Positions 17,661 through 27,729 are shown, numbered from the stretch's first letter. The stretch: DNA of 64,000 bases from Liminaster sp045576355 (GCA_045576355.1 JAZNGG010000061.1:1-64000); one strand, 5' to 3'. Translations and numbers: made by a program. Notes: generated from the letters alone by a model not told the origin.

Positions 17661-17912
17661 TTATTTCTTACGATTGCCGTAGCGGCTGAGGAACTTATCA
17701 ACACGACCTGCGGTGTCAACGAGTTTGTGCTTACCAGTGTAGAACGGGTGAGAAGCGCTTGTGATTTCAAGCTTTACGAGTGGATAAGTCTCACCATCGA
17801 TTTCGATAGTCTCTTTAGTGTTGATTGTAGAACGAGAAATGAAGACAACGTCGTTTGACATGTCTTTGAAAGCTACAGGACGGTAGTTTTCTGGATGGAT
17901 ACCTTGTTTCAT
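17661..17912 (-). CDS. rpmE2: 50S ribosomal protein L31, type B
   Basis: 83 aa. Recognised from MKQGIHPENYRPVAFKD, the HPFYTGK segment and the basic end. It lacks the CxxC zinc-binding cysteines of the long (type A) L31, so it is the zinc-free type B form that is usual in Bacteroidota. It is a large-subunit protein near the central protuberance that bridges to the small subunit. A TAnnTTTG promoter lies about 105 bp upstream, leaving a leader of roughly 100 nt that could carry regulation, though no clear fold was established. Confidence 0.95.
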   Translation of the reverse strand: MKQGIHPENYRPVAFKDMSNDVVFISRSTINTKETIEIDGETYPLVKLEITSASHPFYTGKHKLVDTAGRVDKFLSRYGNRKK

Positions 17913-18018
17913 TTTATTTTAAATGTTTATGCAAAAACCTTCAATCCAGCGGCTCAAAGGGGCGGTAAATTCCTCCTGTACGCTTTCAATAGGCAGTTGC
18001 TAGTTTGTATTTCGGGCG

Positions 18019-18026
18019 CAAAGATA
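18019..18026 (-). promoter_or_regulatory. Promoter -7 element for rpmE2
   Basis: TATCTTTG on the minus strand, followed by GCGCCC. It is located between the nitroreductase gene and rpmE2, so rpmE2 is separately transcribed. Confidence 0.65.
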
Positions 18027-18090
18027 GTAAATGTTTTTTAATTAACGAAGTTTTAACATCGTTTTTTCACACTTTCTTTGCTCATAAAGG

Positions 18091-18618
18091 TTAAAATTGT
18101 TCTATATGAACCTTTTCCCAGGAGAGTTTCTCTGTGTCGTATGGTTTGCGCTCCTCGGCCGGACGACCGATGGCAATAATGGAGAGCACCTCATAATGCT
18201 CCGGGATGGAGAGTATCTGACGCACATGATGGACGGCAGGCACTCCGTCCTGATCAGTCCGTCCAGCCATCTGAATCCATACAGACCCCAGTCCGAGGTC
18301 CGAGCACTGCAGTTGCATCAGTATAGAGGCAATGCTGAGATCTTCGACCCAAGTGTCCGACTCGGCCGGATCAGCGATGACAGCGATGGCGATGGCTGCT
18401 CCGGCAATGGGGGCTGCTCCGTTAGCTTTTGCCTCAGAGAGTGCTTTGAGTTTCTCTTTATCTTCTGTGACGATGAAGTGCCAGGGGTTGCGTCGTTTCC
18501 CGGCAGGAGACATGAGAGCCGCCTCCAGGATGGTCTTTACTTCATCGGGTGTCAATGATTCGCCGCTGTAGTTTCTGATGCTGCGACGATGAATTAATAG
18601 GTCATGAAATGATTGCAT
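18091..18618 (-). CDS. Nitroreductase family protein
   Basis: 175 aa. An FMN-dependent NAD(P)H oxidoreductase of the nitroreductase fold, cytoplasmic. The FMN phosphate-binding Arg-Arg-Ser-Ile-Arg near residue 11 (HRRSIRNY), the SPAGKRRNPWHF segment (37-48) and the C-terminal GRPAEERKPY are typical. Physiological substrate unknown; relatives reduce flavins, quinones and nitro compounds. It is transcribed away from the SurA cluster, with about 320 bp between. Confidence 0.88.
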   Translation of the reverse strand: MQSFHDLLIHRRSIRNYSGESLTPDEVKTILEAALMSPAGKRRNPWHFIVTEDKEKLKALSEAKANGAAPIAGAAIAIAVIADPAESDTWVEDLSIASILMQLQCSDLGLGSVWIQMAGRTDQDGVPAVHHVRQILSIPEHYEVLSIIAIGRPAEERKPYDTEKLSWEKVHIEQF

Positions 18619-18768
18619 ATCTTTTTACTGAATGATGAGGGGTACAAAGTTAAGCGGATGATCTGAAACGTGCAACTCTGTCTGCTGTTTTCCGCTCGAA
18701 AATACCTCTTTTTAAGGGAAGAAGTGCTTTTTGCAGTTAAAAAAAGTAATATTCATACATTCGGTTTA

Positions 18769-18797
18769 TTTGAATAAGCGTTTTTTGACTATCTTTG
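18769..18797 (+). promoter_or_regulatory. Promoter of the SurA-like gene cluster
   Basis: TTTG at 18769-18772 and TATCTTTG at 18790-18797 with 17 bp between. The leader to the ATG at 18941 is about 135 nt and contains a pyrimidine-rich direct repeat (CAACCCCT units, 18872-18900) related to the dispersed repeats further right. Confidence 0.65.
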
Positions 18798-18940
18798 CCG
18801 GGAAAATGTTTGAGGAAAGGGCAAAGATGATTGGGGAAAGAGGAATGAAGATCGCGAAAACGCTGCGTTTTCAACCCCTCAACCCCTCAACCCTTCAACC
18901 CATAAACTATTCAACTCATAAAACCCAATAAACTACATAT

Positions 18941-20917
18941 ATGAAAAAAACATGGTTAGGCGTGCTTTTGTTGGCTGTGACATGTGCTTCAACATTCGCA
19001 AAAACAGATGATCCGGTGGTTATGACCATCAATGGTACTCCGGTTGTTAAGTCTGAATTTGAGTATTTTTATAATAAAAACAATCAGCAGGATCTCGCAG
19101 AGGAGAAGAGTTTTGACGAGTATGTGCAGATGTTTGTCAATTATAAATTGAAAGTCGCAGAGGCATTGTCTCGAGGTATAGATACGACTCAATCTTATCG
19201 TGAAGAATTGGCAGGTTACCGTGCCCAGTTGGCGCAACCTTATCTGGAAAATCCGGCTTGGGCTGACTCTATGGTGGAGGAGTCTATCGCCAGACAAAAA
19301 GAGCAGATCGATGCCAGTCATATCCTTTTGATGCTGGACGAACATGCGTCCGGAGCTCAGGTTAAAGAGAAAGAGGAGCAGATTTTAGCCTATAAGGCTG
19401 CAGTCGAGGCTGGAGCGGATTTTGATTCGCTTGCCTTTGTGGTTTCCGAAGATCCCTCGGCACGTCAAAATCGAGGACGTTTGGGCTATTTTACCTCCGG
19501 TCAGATGGTCTATAGTTTTGAGACTGCTGCATATAATACTCCTGTGGGAGAGTTGGCTGTCTGTCGTTCTCGTTTCGGATGGCACTTGATCAAGGTGAAT
19601 GATCGTCGTCCGGATCAGGGTGAGGTGCTCCTCGCTCACATCATGAAGACTGCACCCCGTCAGACGGGTGAGGCAGCACGCAACGTTGCCAAACGAGAGA
19701 TCGATTCTATCTATGCTGCTCTGCAAGGGGGTGCCGATTTTGCAGCATTGGCACAGCAACACTCTGATGATCAATACACCGCTCCGCGTGGAGGAGAATA
19801 TCCGTGGCTGAATGCTGCTGCACGTTTCCCTCAGGAGTGGCTCGGTGCGGCTTTTGCCATAGGTAAAGTCGGCGATTATACAGCTCCTTTTGAGACCGAT
19901 TTCGGTTGGCACATCCTCCGTTTGCTTGATAAGCGTGCTGAGGCTGTGGTGACGGATGAGCAGAAGGCTCAGATGCGCGAACAGTTGTCTCGTGATCCGG
20001 AGCGTGTCGCTGCAGGGCGCAAGGCATTTTTAGAGAAATTATCCAAGGAGTATCGTGTCGAGATCAATCAGAAGACCCGTGCATTGATCGAGCAGTTGGT
20101 GGCAGACACTACGGTGACTCGTGAGGATTTTGCCAAGAAATTGGCTAAGAAATCGGTGATGAAGATCGGTAAACTGCAAGTAAAGGGCGATGAATTGGCC
20201 AAGGATATCAATAAAAAGTATATCAACATCCACAAGATGCCTCTTCAGGACTTCCTGAATCAGTGGTATGACGATCGTCTGATGGCTTATGAGGATGCTA
20301 ATCTGGAAAACAAATATCTTGAGTTCCGCAATCTTTATAAGGAGTATCATGATGGTATCCTCCTGTTTGAGGTGTCAAGCGGAGAGGTATGGGACAGAGC
20401 TTCGGCAGACAGTGCCGGTCTGGCAGCATTCTTTGAGAAAAATCGTGCACGTTATGCCTGGGATGAACCCCGATTTAAAGGTGCTTTTGTAGAGTGCGAA
20501 GATAACGAACGATTGGTACAAGCACTTAAGGAGATTTATGCCTCTGTCGATAACGATGCGATCAAGGCCAGTGAGATTATCAAGAGTACGATCCTTACCG
20601 ATACGACCCTGACACGAGACAAGAAGCCTCCGTTCCACATCATTAATGGTGTTTTCCAGAAAGGTGATAATGGTGCCGTCGATCAATATCGATTTGGCAT
20701 AAAGGCTAAATTTACCCCGAAAGAGAATTTCCCGGTGGTGATGACCTTCGGTAAGATTCTTCCCGATGGTCCGGAAGAGGTCAGTGACATCAGAGGACAA
20801 GTGATCGCTGATTATCAGGCTGAACTGGAAGCAAGATGGGTAGAGCAGTTGAGAACCAAGCATAAGGTGGTTATCAACGATAAGGTTTTGATGAAGATTA
20901 AAAACGAACAGAAGTAA
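18941..20917 (+). CDS. Periplasmic PpiC/SurA-type peptidyl-prolyl isomerase with two parvulin domains
   Basis: 658 aa. Signal peptide cleaved near residue 20 (TFA). Two parvulin (rotamase) domains can be read: one from DASHILL (about 124) to GWHLIKV (about 217), another from LLAHIMK (about 229) to GWHILRL (about 330), each with the central G-G/RLGYF or GGEYPW segment. The C-terminal 300 residues are charged and helical. It probably acts as a chaperone for outer-membrane proteins in the periplasm. It is first in a run of three SurA-like genes; the next begins two bases after its stop. Confidence 0.9.
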   Translation: MKKTWLGVLLLAVTCASTFAKTDDPVVMTINGTPVVKSEFEYFYNKNNQQDLAEEKSFDEYVQMFVNYKLKVAEALSRGIDTTQSYREELAGYRAQLAQPYLENPAWADSMVEESIARQKEQIDASHILLMLDEHASGAQVKEKEEQILAYKAAVEAGADFDSLAFVVSEDPSARQNRGRLGYFTSGQMVYSFETAAYNTPVGELAVCRSRFGWHLIKVNDRRPDQGEVLLAHIMKTAPRQTGEAARNVAKREIDSIYAALQGGADFAALAQQHSDDQYTAPRGGEYPWLNAAARFPQEWLGAAFAIGKVGDYTAPFETDFGWHILRLLDKRAEAVVTDEQKAQMREQLSRDPERVAAGRKAFLEKLSKEYRVEINQKTRALIEQLVADTTVTREDFAKKLAKKSVMKIGKLQVKGDELAKDINKKYINIHKMPLQDFLNQWYDDRLMAYEDANLENKYLEFRNLYKEYHDGILLFEVSSGEVWDRASADSAGLAAFFEKNRARYAWDEPRFKGAFVECEDNERLVQALKEIYASVDNDAIKASEIIKSTILTDTTLTRDKKPPFHIINGVFQKGDNGAVDQYRFGIKAKFTPKENFPVVMTFGKILPDGPEEVSDIRGQVIADYQAELEARWVEQLRTKHKVVINDKVLMKIKNEQK

Positions 20918-20919
20918 CC

Positions 20920-21774
20920 GTGAAAAGAATACTCTGGGCAGGAATTATTGTTGTGATGTCTCTGACAGCATGTCAGCAGACATCGCATTATATGGACAAT
21001 GTTGTGGTGGCTCGCGTGGGCGAAACAAGATTGACCAAGCCCGAGTTGCGTGCCCAGATGCCTTCCGGAATGAGTTCGGAGGATAGCATAGCCTTTGTCC
21101 GGGAGTATGTGAAGCGCTGGGTGGATCATCAGTTATTATATCAGTTGGGACTCCGTAATGTCAATGACCTAAAGAGCCTGGAAAGTCTTGTCGAAGAGTA
21201 TCGGCAGACCTTGATCGCTGAGACTTATGAGAAACAACTCCTTGCCTCTGCCATCCAGCCTGTTTCAGAAGAGGAATGTCAGGCTTTTTATGAGAAAAAT
21301 ACCGGCCGATTTAAACTGAAACACCCCATCGTGCAAGGCATTTTTATCCGTGTCCCTTTGCCGCAGTCTCAGTTAGATAAACTGAAGTCATGGTTGAAGA
21401 GCTATTTGAAAGGCAAGACTGAGGTTATAGAGGAGATGGAAAACTTCTGCCTCCAGAGGGCCACGGCCTATGACAACTTTTCAGATTCCTGGGTCAATCT
21501 CAAACGATTGGTCGATCTGTTGCCTCCCGGTGAAGGTCAGTGGACAGAAAAAGATCTGGAGAAGAACCGGATATTAGAGTATCAGGATGAACATAATTGT
21601 TATATATTAGTGATTACCGATGTCCGGAGAGCAGGGGAGATCCAGCCATTCGGTTATGCCGTCGAGTCCATCCGCGAGACATTGACCCGTCAGAAACAGA
21701 GAGACTTCAGATCACAGATGCGTCAGACCCTTTTTGATGAGGGGGTGGCTAACGGAACTGTTGTGATCTATTGA
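20920..21774 (+). CDS. SurA-like lipoprotein, parvulin-related
   Basis: 284 aa. A lipoprotein signal with lipobox LTAC places the lipidated Cys at residue 18. The body resembles the N-terminal SurA fold (VVVARVGETRLTKPELRAQMP, then helices) followed by a peptidyl-prolyl isomerase-like region without a clear active-site set, so a chaperone role without catalysis is likely. The start is GTG 20920, two bases after the upstream stop codon, so translational coupling is expected. It sits between two SurA-type proteins and probably shares their clients. Confidence 0.75.
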   Translation: MKRILWAGIIVVMSLTACQQTSHYMDNVVVARVGETRLTKPELRAQMPSGMSSEDSIAFVREYVKRWVDHQLLYQLGLRNVNDLKSLESLVEEYRQTLIAETYEKQLLASAIQPVSEEECQAFYEKNTGRFKLKHPIVQGIFIRVPLPQSQLDKLKSWLKSYLKGKTEVIEEMENFCLQRATAYDNFSDSWVNLKRLVDLLPPGEGQWTEKDLEKNRILEYQDEHNCYILVITDVRRAGEIQPFGYAVESIRETLTRQKQRDFRSQMRQTLFDEGVANGTVVIY

Positions 21775-21935
21775 TCCGGTCAGAGATGTTGTCTGATGTC
21801 ACTCGTCGGATTAGTACGTGGCTGATCATGGCGATTGCAGAACAAAATGGATGGACATGACATAATAGGTATATAACGATTATTGACCGAACGCAACATA
21901 GATTTTTAAGATAAAGAGACACTATATATTATAAT

Positions 21936-23300
21936 ATGAAAACAACAAAGAAATATTACTTGTGTGCCATATTGCTGGCTTGGATCGGGAGCTCTTCGCT
22001 CTTTGCCCAATCATCTGCCAATGTCATCGATGAGGTGATCTGGGTGGTCGGAGACGAAGCTATTTTAAGATCTGAGGTGGAAAGTGAGCGAAAGCGTATG
22101 CTTTATCAGGGAGAGAAGATCGATGGAGACCCATATTGTGTCATCCCGGAGCAGATCGCTATTCAGAAATTGTTTCTCAATCAAGCCATCCTCGATAGTA
22201 TAACGGTCGATGATGAGATGGTCAGCCAGCAGGTGGACGCTCAGGTCAATATGTATGTAGCGCAAATCGGTTCGAAAGCCAAATTGGAGGAGTACATGGA
22301 TAAAAGTATTGCAGATATCCGTTCGGAAATGAGAACCAATATCCGCAATCAAAGCATCATGTCTCAGATGCGTAATAAGTTGACGTCAGATGTCGCAGTT
22401 ACCCCTGCACAGGTGAGGGAGTTTTATAAGACGTTGCCCTCAGACAGCATCCCTTATATTCCGACACAGGTTGAGGTGCAGATCATCACGTTAAAACCGC
22501 GCATAGCTCAATCTACGATCGATGGCATCAAAGCACGTTTGCGTGACTATACTCAGCGCATTATTTCCGGAGAGAGTCAGTTTAGTACGTTGGCGATTCT
22601 CTATTCGGAGGATCCCGGATCAGCTGCCAATGGAGGAGAATTGGGTTTCAAGAGTAAAGCCTCTTTTGTCCCGGAGTTTTCACAGGCCGCTTTCCAACTG
22701 AATGATCCCAAAAAGGTCTCAAAAATCGTGGAGACAGAATTCGGTTATCACATCATTCAGTTGATCGAACGCCGAGGCGATAGAGCCAATTTCCGTCATA
22801 TCCTCCTTATTCCCAAAGTGGCAGAAAAGGAGTTGCGAGATGTTCGATTGGCGATGGATACGCTGTGTGTGCAGTTGGACTCTGCGAAGTTTACTTTCGA
22901 GGAGGCAGCACAATATCTCTCTCACGACAAAGCTACCCGCAAAAATGGCGGATTGATGGTGGGACAAGGAGGTTCATCACGTATGACGATGGAGGAGTTG
23001 CCGGCTGAAGTGGCTCGTCAGATTAACACGATGAAGGTCGGAGACATTTCTCAGCCTTTTGTCATGAAAGACAGCAAAACGTCGCGTGACATCATGGCTA
23101 TCGTGAAGCTGAAAAGCCGCACTGAGGGTCATAAGGCTACCTATTATGATGATTATCAGGTTATCAAGTCCCTATATGAAGCCCGTCTGGAGGAAGAGAT
23201 AATAGAGAATTTTATCCGCCAGAAGCAGAAAGAGACTTATGTCCGCATCAAAGAAGGATGGGCTAAGTGTGAATTTAAATATCCGGGTTGGATTAAATGA
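21936..23300 (+). CDS. surA: Periplasmic chaperone SurA-like peptidyl-prolyl isomerase
   Basis: 454 aa, close to SurA length. Signal peptide to about residue 24 (LFA). The N-terminal chaperone domain begins VIDEVIWVVGDEAILRSEVE, typical of SurA. Two parvulin domains follow: EVQIITL (about 181) to GYHIIQL (about 272), and RHILLIP (about 287) to the end of the second domain near 392. It helps outer-membrane beta-barrel proteins reach the BAM machinery. There are 161 bp between it and the preceding gene and 35 bp to the next. Confidence 0.93.
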   Translation: MKTTKKYYLCAILLAWIGSSSLFAQSSANVIDEVIWVVGDEAILRSEVESERKRMLYQGEKIDGDPYCVIPEQIAIQKLFLNQAILDSITVDDEMVSQQVDAQVNMYVAQIGSKAKLEEYMDKSIADIRSEMRTNIRNQSIMSQMRNKLTSDVAVTPAQVREFYKTLPSDSIPYIPTQVEVQIITLKPRIAQSTIDGIKARLRDYTQRIISGESQFSTLAILYSEDPGSAANGGELGFKSKASFVPEFSQAAFQLNDPKKVSKIVETEFGYHIIQLIERRGDRANFRHILLIPKVAEKELRDVRLAMDTLCVQLDSAKFTFEEAAQYLSHDKATRKNGGLMVGQGGSSRMTMEELPAEVARQINTMKVGDISQPFVMKDSKTSRDIMAIVKLKSRTEGHKATYYDDYQVIKSLYEARLEEEIIENFIRQKQKETYVRIKEGWAKCEFKYPGWIK

Positions 23301-23335
23301 TCTGCCATATTCAGCCGTTTTGTGTATAGTAATTT

Positions 23336-25315
23336 ATGAAACATAAATATCTTGAGGGTTTACTGCTGTTTGCTTTGTCAGTGTGCGCTTTGGGGGGTGT
23401 TTCTCCGCTTTATGCCGCTCACAAAGAGGAAGGTGTGCCCCGAAAGATCTATTTGGAGCATGCCAATACCCTTAGCTTTGACAAGAGGGTGAGCGCTGAC
23501 TATCAGATCCTGCAGGGCGATGTTCGTTTCCGTCAGGACAGTGCATATATGTATTGTGACAGTGCTTATTTTTATGAAAAGAGCAACTCGATGGATGCTT
23601 TTGGCAATGTCCGTGTAGAGCAGGGTGATTCGCTCTATCTTTTTGGCGATAGTCTGTTTTATGATGGTAATACCGGTTTGGCCCGTTTGCGCAATAATGT
23701 TCGCTTGATCCATAATGATGTGGTGCTTTATACCGATCATTTGGATTATTCCCGTTTTCAGGATGAAGCACACTTTTTTGATGAGGGCGTGATCGTTAAC
23801 CCGGACAATCATTTAAGGTCTGTCCTGGGTTGGTACTACCCTTCGACACGTCGGGCCATCTTTTTGGATGATGTCCAACTGCGTCACTATGATTATGCAG
23901 AGGAGCGTCCGGAGGTCAATGTCGATCTGCAAAGTGACTATTACGATGAGGACGATATCCGAATGATGCAATTGGCATCTGAAGCCGATGCCGTTGTCGC
24001 TGATACGGTCCTGGCAGATTTGTCTGCGACTACTGCAGATACGCTGACTACACAGGCAGATTTGTCTGCTACCGTTGCTGATACGCTGATCACACCGGCA
24101 GATTCTCTTCTCGTCGATACGTTGTCTTTGGCCCAACACAGTGATACCATCGCCCCGCTGCCCACATCTCCCCATGCTCGTGAAAATCTGATCCCACTCG
24201 ATACGTTGCTCGAGAGGATCGAACCTCCTCATGCCTCTTTAGCACCGGATGACGATGTCATTACACCGCAGACGATCCTTTATTCAGATACCCTCCATTA
24301 TAATCTGCTGTCCGGGCAAGCCGATCTTTATGGTCCCTCCAGGATTGTTTCAGATTCTTCATTGGTATTGACTCAGCGCGGTTATTATAACACTAAGAGT
24401 GATGAGGCAGCATTGTCCGATCGTCCACAGATTTTTAATCCGGGCCGTTTTGCCACCGGTGACAGTGCTTTCTATTGTAACCGAATGGGCTTTGGTGAGT
24501 TTTTTGGCAAGATAGAGGTCTGTGACACACTGCAACAAGTGAAACTTACAGGCGAATATGCCTATTATAATGACTCGCTCGAAAGTGTTTTAGTGACAGA
24601 CAATGCACTGGCCATGGAGTTCTCCAGTCGGGACACGCTTTATTTGCATGCCGATACGTTGCGAGGCTTTATGATAGACACCGTCAGATATATGTCTGCC
24701 TTTTATAATGTCAGATATTATCGTACAGATCTTCAAGGAGTCTGTGACTCACTGATCTATAATGCCCGCGATTCGATGGCCACGTTTATCGGTAATCCGG
24801 TGATGTGGAATGGGGCTTATCAGATTATCGGCGATAGCATTTTTGTCGTTATGACAGACGAAGGGGTGGATCGTGTTCTGGTCCATGATAATGCTTTCCT
24901 GGTACAACAAAAAGATACGATACATTATGATCAGATCAGTGGAAAAGAATTGATTTGTTACTTTGATTCTTCTCAGATCCAAAGGATGGACATGTCCGGA
25001 AATATCCAGATCATTTTTTATCCGGAGGAGTCCGATAAATCCTTGATCGGATTAAATCAGGTGATAGGCAATTATCTCTCCGTATGGTTTAAAAATCAGA
25101 AAATGGATCATTTGTCCATCTGGCCCGAACCGATTGGATCTTTTGTTCCGATGCCACTGATAACGGATGATATCCTTTATTTGTCCCATTTCCGATGGAT
25201 GCAGTATCTTCGCCCGTTGTCTCCTGAAGATGTCTTCAGGGATGTCAGAATGAAAAAGGAGGACGTTCAGGAGCATATTCAGCTTTTCAACGAGGATGAA
25301 CTGAATGGTTATTAA
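23336..25315 (+). CDS. OstA/LptA-like outer-membrane biogenesis protein
   Basis: 659 aa. Signal peptide to about residue 27. The body consists of repeated short beta segments (D..LQGDVRFRQDSAYMYCDSAYFY, NVRVEQGDSLYLFGDSLFYD, NNVRLIHNDVVLYTDHLDYS, later IYNARDSMATFIGNPVMW) of the OstA/LptA periplasmic bridge fold that carries lipopolysaccharide to the outer membrane. Residues about 212-300 interrupt the fold with a low-complexity Ala/Asp/Thr/Leu stretch in which DLSAT and ADTL recur. It follows surA by 35 bp, fitting a joint role in outer-membrane assembly. Confidence 0.85.
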   Translation: MKHKYLEGLLLFALSVCALGGVSPLYAAHKEEGVPRKIYLEHANTLSFDKRVSADYQILQGDVRFRQDSAYMYCDSAYFYEKSNSMDAFGNVRVEQGDSLYLFGDSLFYDGNTGLARLRNNVRLIHNDVVLYTDHLDYSRFQDEAHFFDEGVIVNPDNHLRSVLGWYYPSTRRAIFLDDVQLRHYDYAEERPEVNVDLQSDYYDEDDIRMMQLASEADAVVADTVLADLSATTADTLTTQADLSATVADTLITPADSLLVDTLSLAQHSDTIAPLPTSPHARENLIPLDTLLERIEPPHASLAPDDDVITPQTILYSDTLHYNLLSGQADLYGPSRIVSDSSLVLTQRGYYNTKSDEAALSDRPQIFNPGRFATGDSAFYCNRMGFGEFFGKIEVCDTLQQVKLTGEYAYYNDSLESVLVTDNALAMEFSSRDTLYLHADTLRGFMIDTVRYMSAFYNVRYYRTDLQGVCDSLIYNARDSMATFIGNPVMWNGAYQIIGDSIFVVMTDEGVDRVLVHDNAFLVQQKDTIHYDQISGKELICYFDSSQIQRMDMSGNIQIIFYPEESDKSLIGLNQVIGNYLSVWFKNQKMDHLSIWPEPIGSFVPMPLITDDILYLSHFRWMQYLRPLSPEDVFRDVRMKKEDVQEHIQLFNEDELNGY

Positions 25316-25435
25316 GGATATAAATAATAGTAGTTTTCGAACTAAAGCCACTGTTATATTGTAATAAATGGAGAGATCTTATAAATCTTTTCATCGAGTT
25401 TTGAAAAAAATAATTAAAGCTATAAAAATACGCAA

Positions 25436-25726
25436 ATGAATATTTTCTCTACAAGAAAACCCCGCCAATTTCAGCGACAACCCTATTTTTCAGATCCTCG
25501 TAAAGAGGCTTTGGAAGCTCGTATCCGTAAGGTAAAACGAGAAATGGGATTGTTGGAAGAAGATACCTACAACCCGGAGGATTCTATTCGTGGATCTTTC
25601 GCCCAGGGCACCAGACACCTCCGTCGCCGTCAGGAGAGTGGCGAACCTTCTGCATCCAAACGTAATGTAAAGGTAGGTCTTTGGATTATTATCCTGGCAG
25701 GGGTGCTTTATTTTATCTTGAAGTAA
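25436..25726 (+). CDS. Small tail-anchored membrane protein, function unknown
   Basis: 96 aa. A basic, helical N-terminal part (RKEALEARIRKVKREMGL) is followed by a polar linker and one C-terminal transmembrane segment (about residues 79-95, VGLWIIILAGVLYFIL). No signal peptide. I do not recognise a named family. It lies between the OstA-like gene and mutL on the same strand, in a position that suggests a role in envelope assembly, but this is only context. Confidence 0.75.
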   Translation: MNIFSTRKPRQFQRQPYFSDPRKEALEARIRKVKREMGLLEEDTYNPEDSIRGSFAQGTRHLRRRQESGEPSASKRNVKVGLWIIILAGVLYFILK

Positions 25727-25824
25727 TCAGAGCTGTCCCGGCTTGAGTTTCCTCAAAATCATAATGAGTTTTTAAGTCCGTTGACCTCTTATAATATTCA
25801 TAATCAAAAACAGCTACAAATCTC

Positions 25825-27729
25825 GTGTCAGATATTATTCATTTACTTCCCGACTCTGTCGCCAATCAGATCGCTGCCGGCGAGGTCGTTCAGCGACCGG
25901 CGTCGGTGATAAAAGAGTTGCTGGAAAATGCTATTGATGCACATGCGACTCAGATTCAGGTCGTCTTGAAAGAGGCAGGAAGGGATCTTATACAGGTGAT
26001 AGACAATGGATCCGGGATGTCTGTGACCGATGCCCGTATGGCGTTTGAGCGTCATGCTACCTCTAAGATAGCCAAAGCAGACGATCTTTTCGCTTTGCGT
26101 ACGATGGGATTTAGAGGAGAGGCATTGGCATCTATTGCCTCTGTCGCTGAGGTCGAGTTACGTACCCGCAGAGCAGAGGATGAATGTGGTGTGGAGATTC
26201 GTCTTTCCGGCAGCAAGTTTTTATCTCAGGAGACCATCTCCTGTCCGGTAGGGGCGAACTTTTCCGTACGAAATCTCTTTTTCAATATCCCTGCCCGACG
26301 TAAATTCCTGAAGTCCAATGCGACCGAAATGAGCAATATAATGTCGGAGTTTCAACATGTCGCTTTGGCTTATCCTCAGATAGGATTTACATTGACCCAC
26401 AATGATCAGATCATGTTGCAACTGGTACCCGGATCGTTAAGGCAACGCATTTCGGCTCTGTTTGCCAAAACTGTGGGACAACAGCTCATTCCGATCGGAG
26501 TGGATAATGATCTTTTGACGATCACCGGATTTGTCGGCTTGCCTGAATCTGCACGTAAACGAGGCGCATTGCAATACTTTTTTGTCAATGACCGTTATAT
26601 GCGTCATCCTTATTTTCATAAGGCAGTGATGCAGTGTTATGAAGGGATTATTCCTGAAGGAGAGCAACCTAATTATTTCATTTATTTGACTGTAGATCCG
26701 GCAACGATTGATGTCAATATACATCCGACTAAGACGGAGATCAAATTTGAAAACGAGAGTGCTCGCTGGCATATCCTGATGGCTACCATCAGAGAGGCAT
26801 TAGGCAAGTTTAATGTGGCCCCTGCGATCGATTTTAATATGGAGGATGCTCCGGTCATTCCGGCTTTGGGAGAAGGTGATATTGAGGGCGAAAGTGAACG
26901 GATTGTATCTCCCCGCCCCCAATTCCAGAGTTCTTATGACCCTTTCAAGCATAGTTCAAATCTTGCGCACTGGGACTCATTGTATCAAGAGTTCGCATCA
27001 GAGCAGCCCTCTTTGCCCACCTCTCAGGAAGATGATATGGAGGGCTCGAGCGTTTTCCTCCCTTCAGCACTTTCTTCAGATTCGGGACGAGGTGAGACAT
27101 CTTCGTCTGATCTATTGCCTTCTGCTCTTCAGGGCAGCGGTCAGGAGGGTCTGTTTGATGAAGACTCCCGTACCCGCTATTTTCAGTTGGGAGGACGATA
27201 TATTTGTACATCGGTGAAGTCCGGTCTTATGATGATCGACCAGCATAGGGCTCATATCAATGTGCTTTACGATACACATAAAACTCAGTTACAGGCACGT
27301 GTCGGTATTTCCCAGCGAGAGTTGTTTTCCGAAGTGGTCACTTTTGCCGTTGCAGATATTCCGGTCCTGGAGTCTATCATGCCGGACCTGAGATGTCTTG
27401 GGTTTGAATTGGAAAATCTCGGAGGAGGTAGTTTCTCGTTGAATGGCACTCCTGCCACGATGGGCAAATGTGACGTAGGAGAATTATTGAGAGGTTTGGT
27501 CGAAACGGCTAAGGCTCATGATGGAAACATCGGAGACCAGCTGCAGCGAGACCTTTTGTTGCGGCTCTCCCGATCAGAAGCCATCCCTTATGGACAGAGA
27601 CTCCGAGAGGAGGAGATGGAGCAGTTGGCCGATAGTCTCTTTGCTTTATCCTCTCCCAATTACACACCTGATGGCAAACTCGTCTTAAGCATTCTCTCTT
27701 ATGATGAGTTGCAAAACCGATTCTCTTAA
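25825..27729 (+). CDS. mutL: DNA mismatch repair protein MutL
   Basis: 634 aa from GTG 25825. It links mismatch recognition by MutS to strand removal. GHKL ATPase motifs are clear: ELLENAIDA (about 33-41), DNGSGM, HATSKI and GFRGEAL. The C-terminal dimerisation domain contains DQHRAH at 472-477. In endonuclease-type MutL this motif reads DQHAxxExxxxE; here the first Glu is Ile and the last is Asp, so nicking activity may be altered. A Ser/Pro-rich linker runs from about 350 to 440. Confidence 0.96.
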   Translation: MSDIIHLLPDSVANQIAAGEVVQRPASVIKELLENAIDAHATQIQVVLKEAGRDLIQVIDNGSGMSVTDARMAFERHATSKIAKADDLFALRTMGFRGEALASIASVAEVELRTRRAEDECGVEIRLSGSKFLSQETISCPVGANFSVRNLFFNIPARRKFLKSNATEMSNIMSEFQHVALAYPQIGFTLTHNDQIMLQLVPGSLRQRISALFAKTVGQQLIPIGVDNDLLTITGFVGLPESARKRGALQYFFVNDRYMRHPYFHKAVMQCYEGIIPEGEQPNYFIYLTVDPATIDVNIHPTKTEIKFENESARWHILMATIREALGKFNVAPAIDFNMEDAPVIPALGEGDIEGESERIVSPRPQFQSSYDPFKHSSNLAHWDSLYQEFASEQPSLPTSQEDDMEGSSVFLPSALSSDSGRGETSSSDLLPSALQGSGQEGLFDEDSRTRYFQLGGRYICTSVKSGLMMIDQHRAHINVLYDTHKTQLQARVGISQRELFSEVVTFAVADIPVLESIMPDLRCLGFELENLGGGSFSLNGTPATMGKCDVGELLRGLVETAKAHDGNIGDQLQRDLLLRLSRSEAIPYGQRLREEEMEQLADSLFALSSPNYTPDGKLVLSILSYDELQNRFS

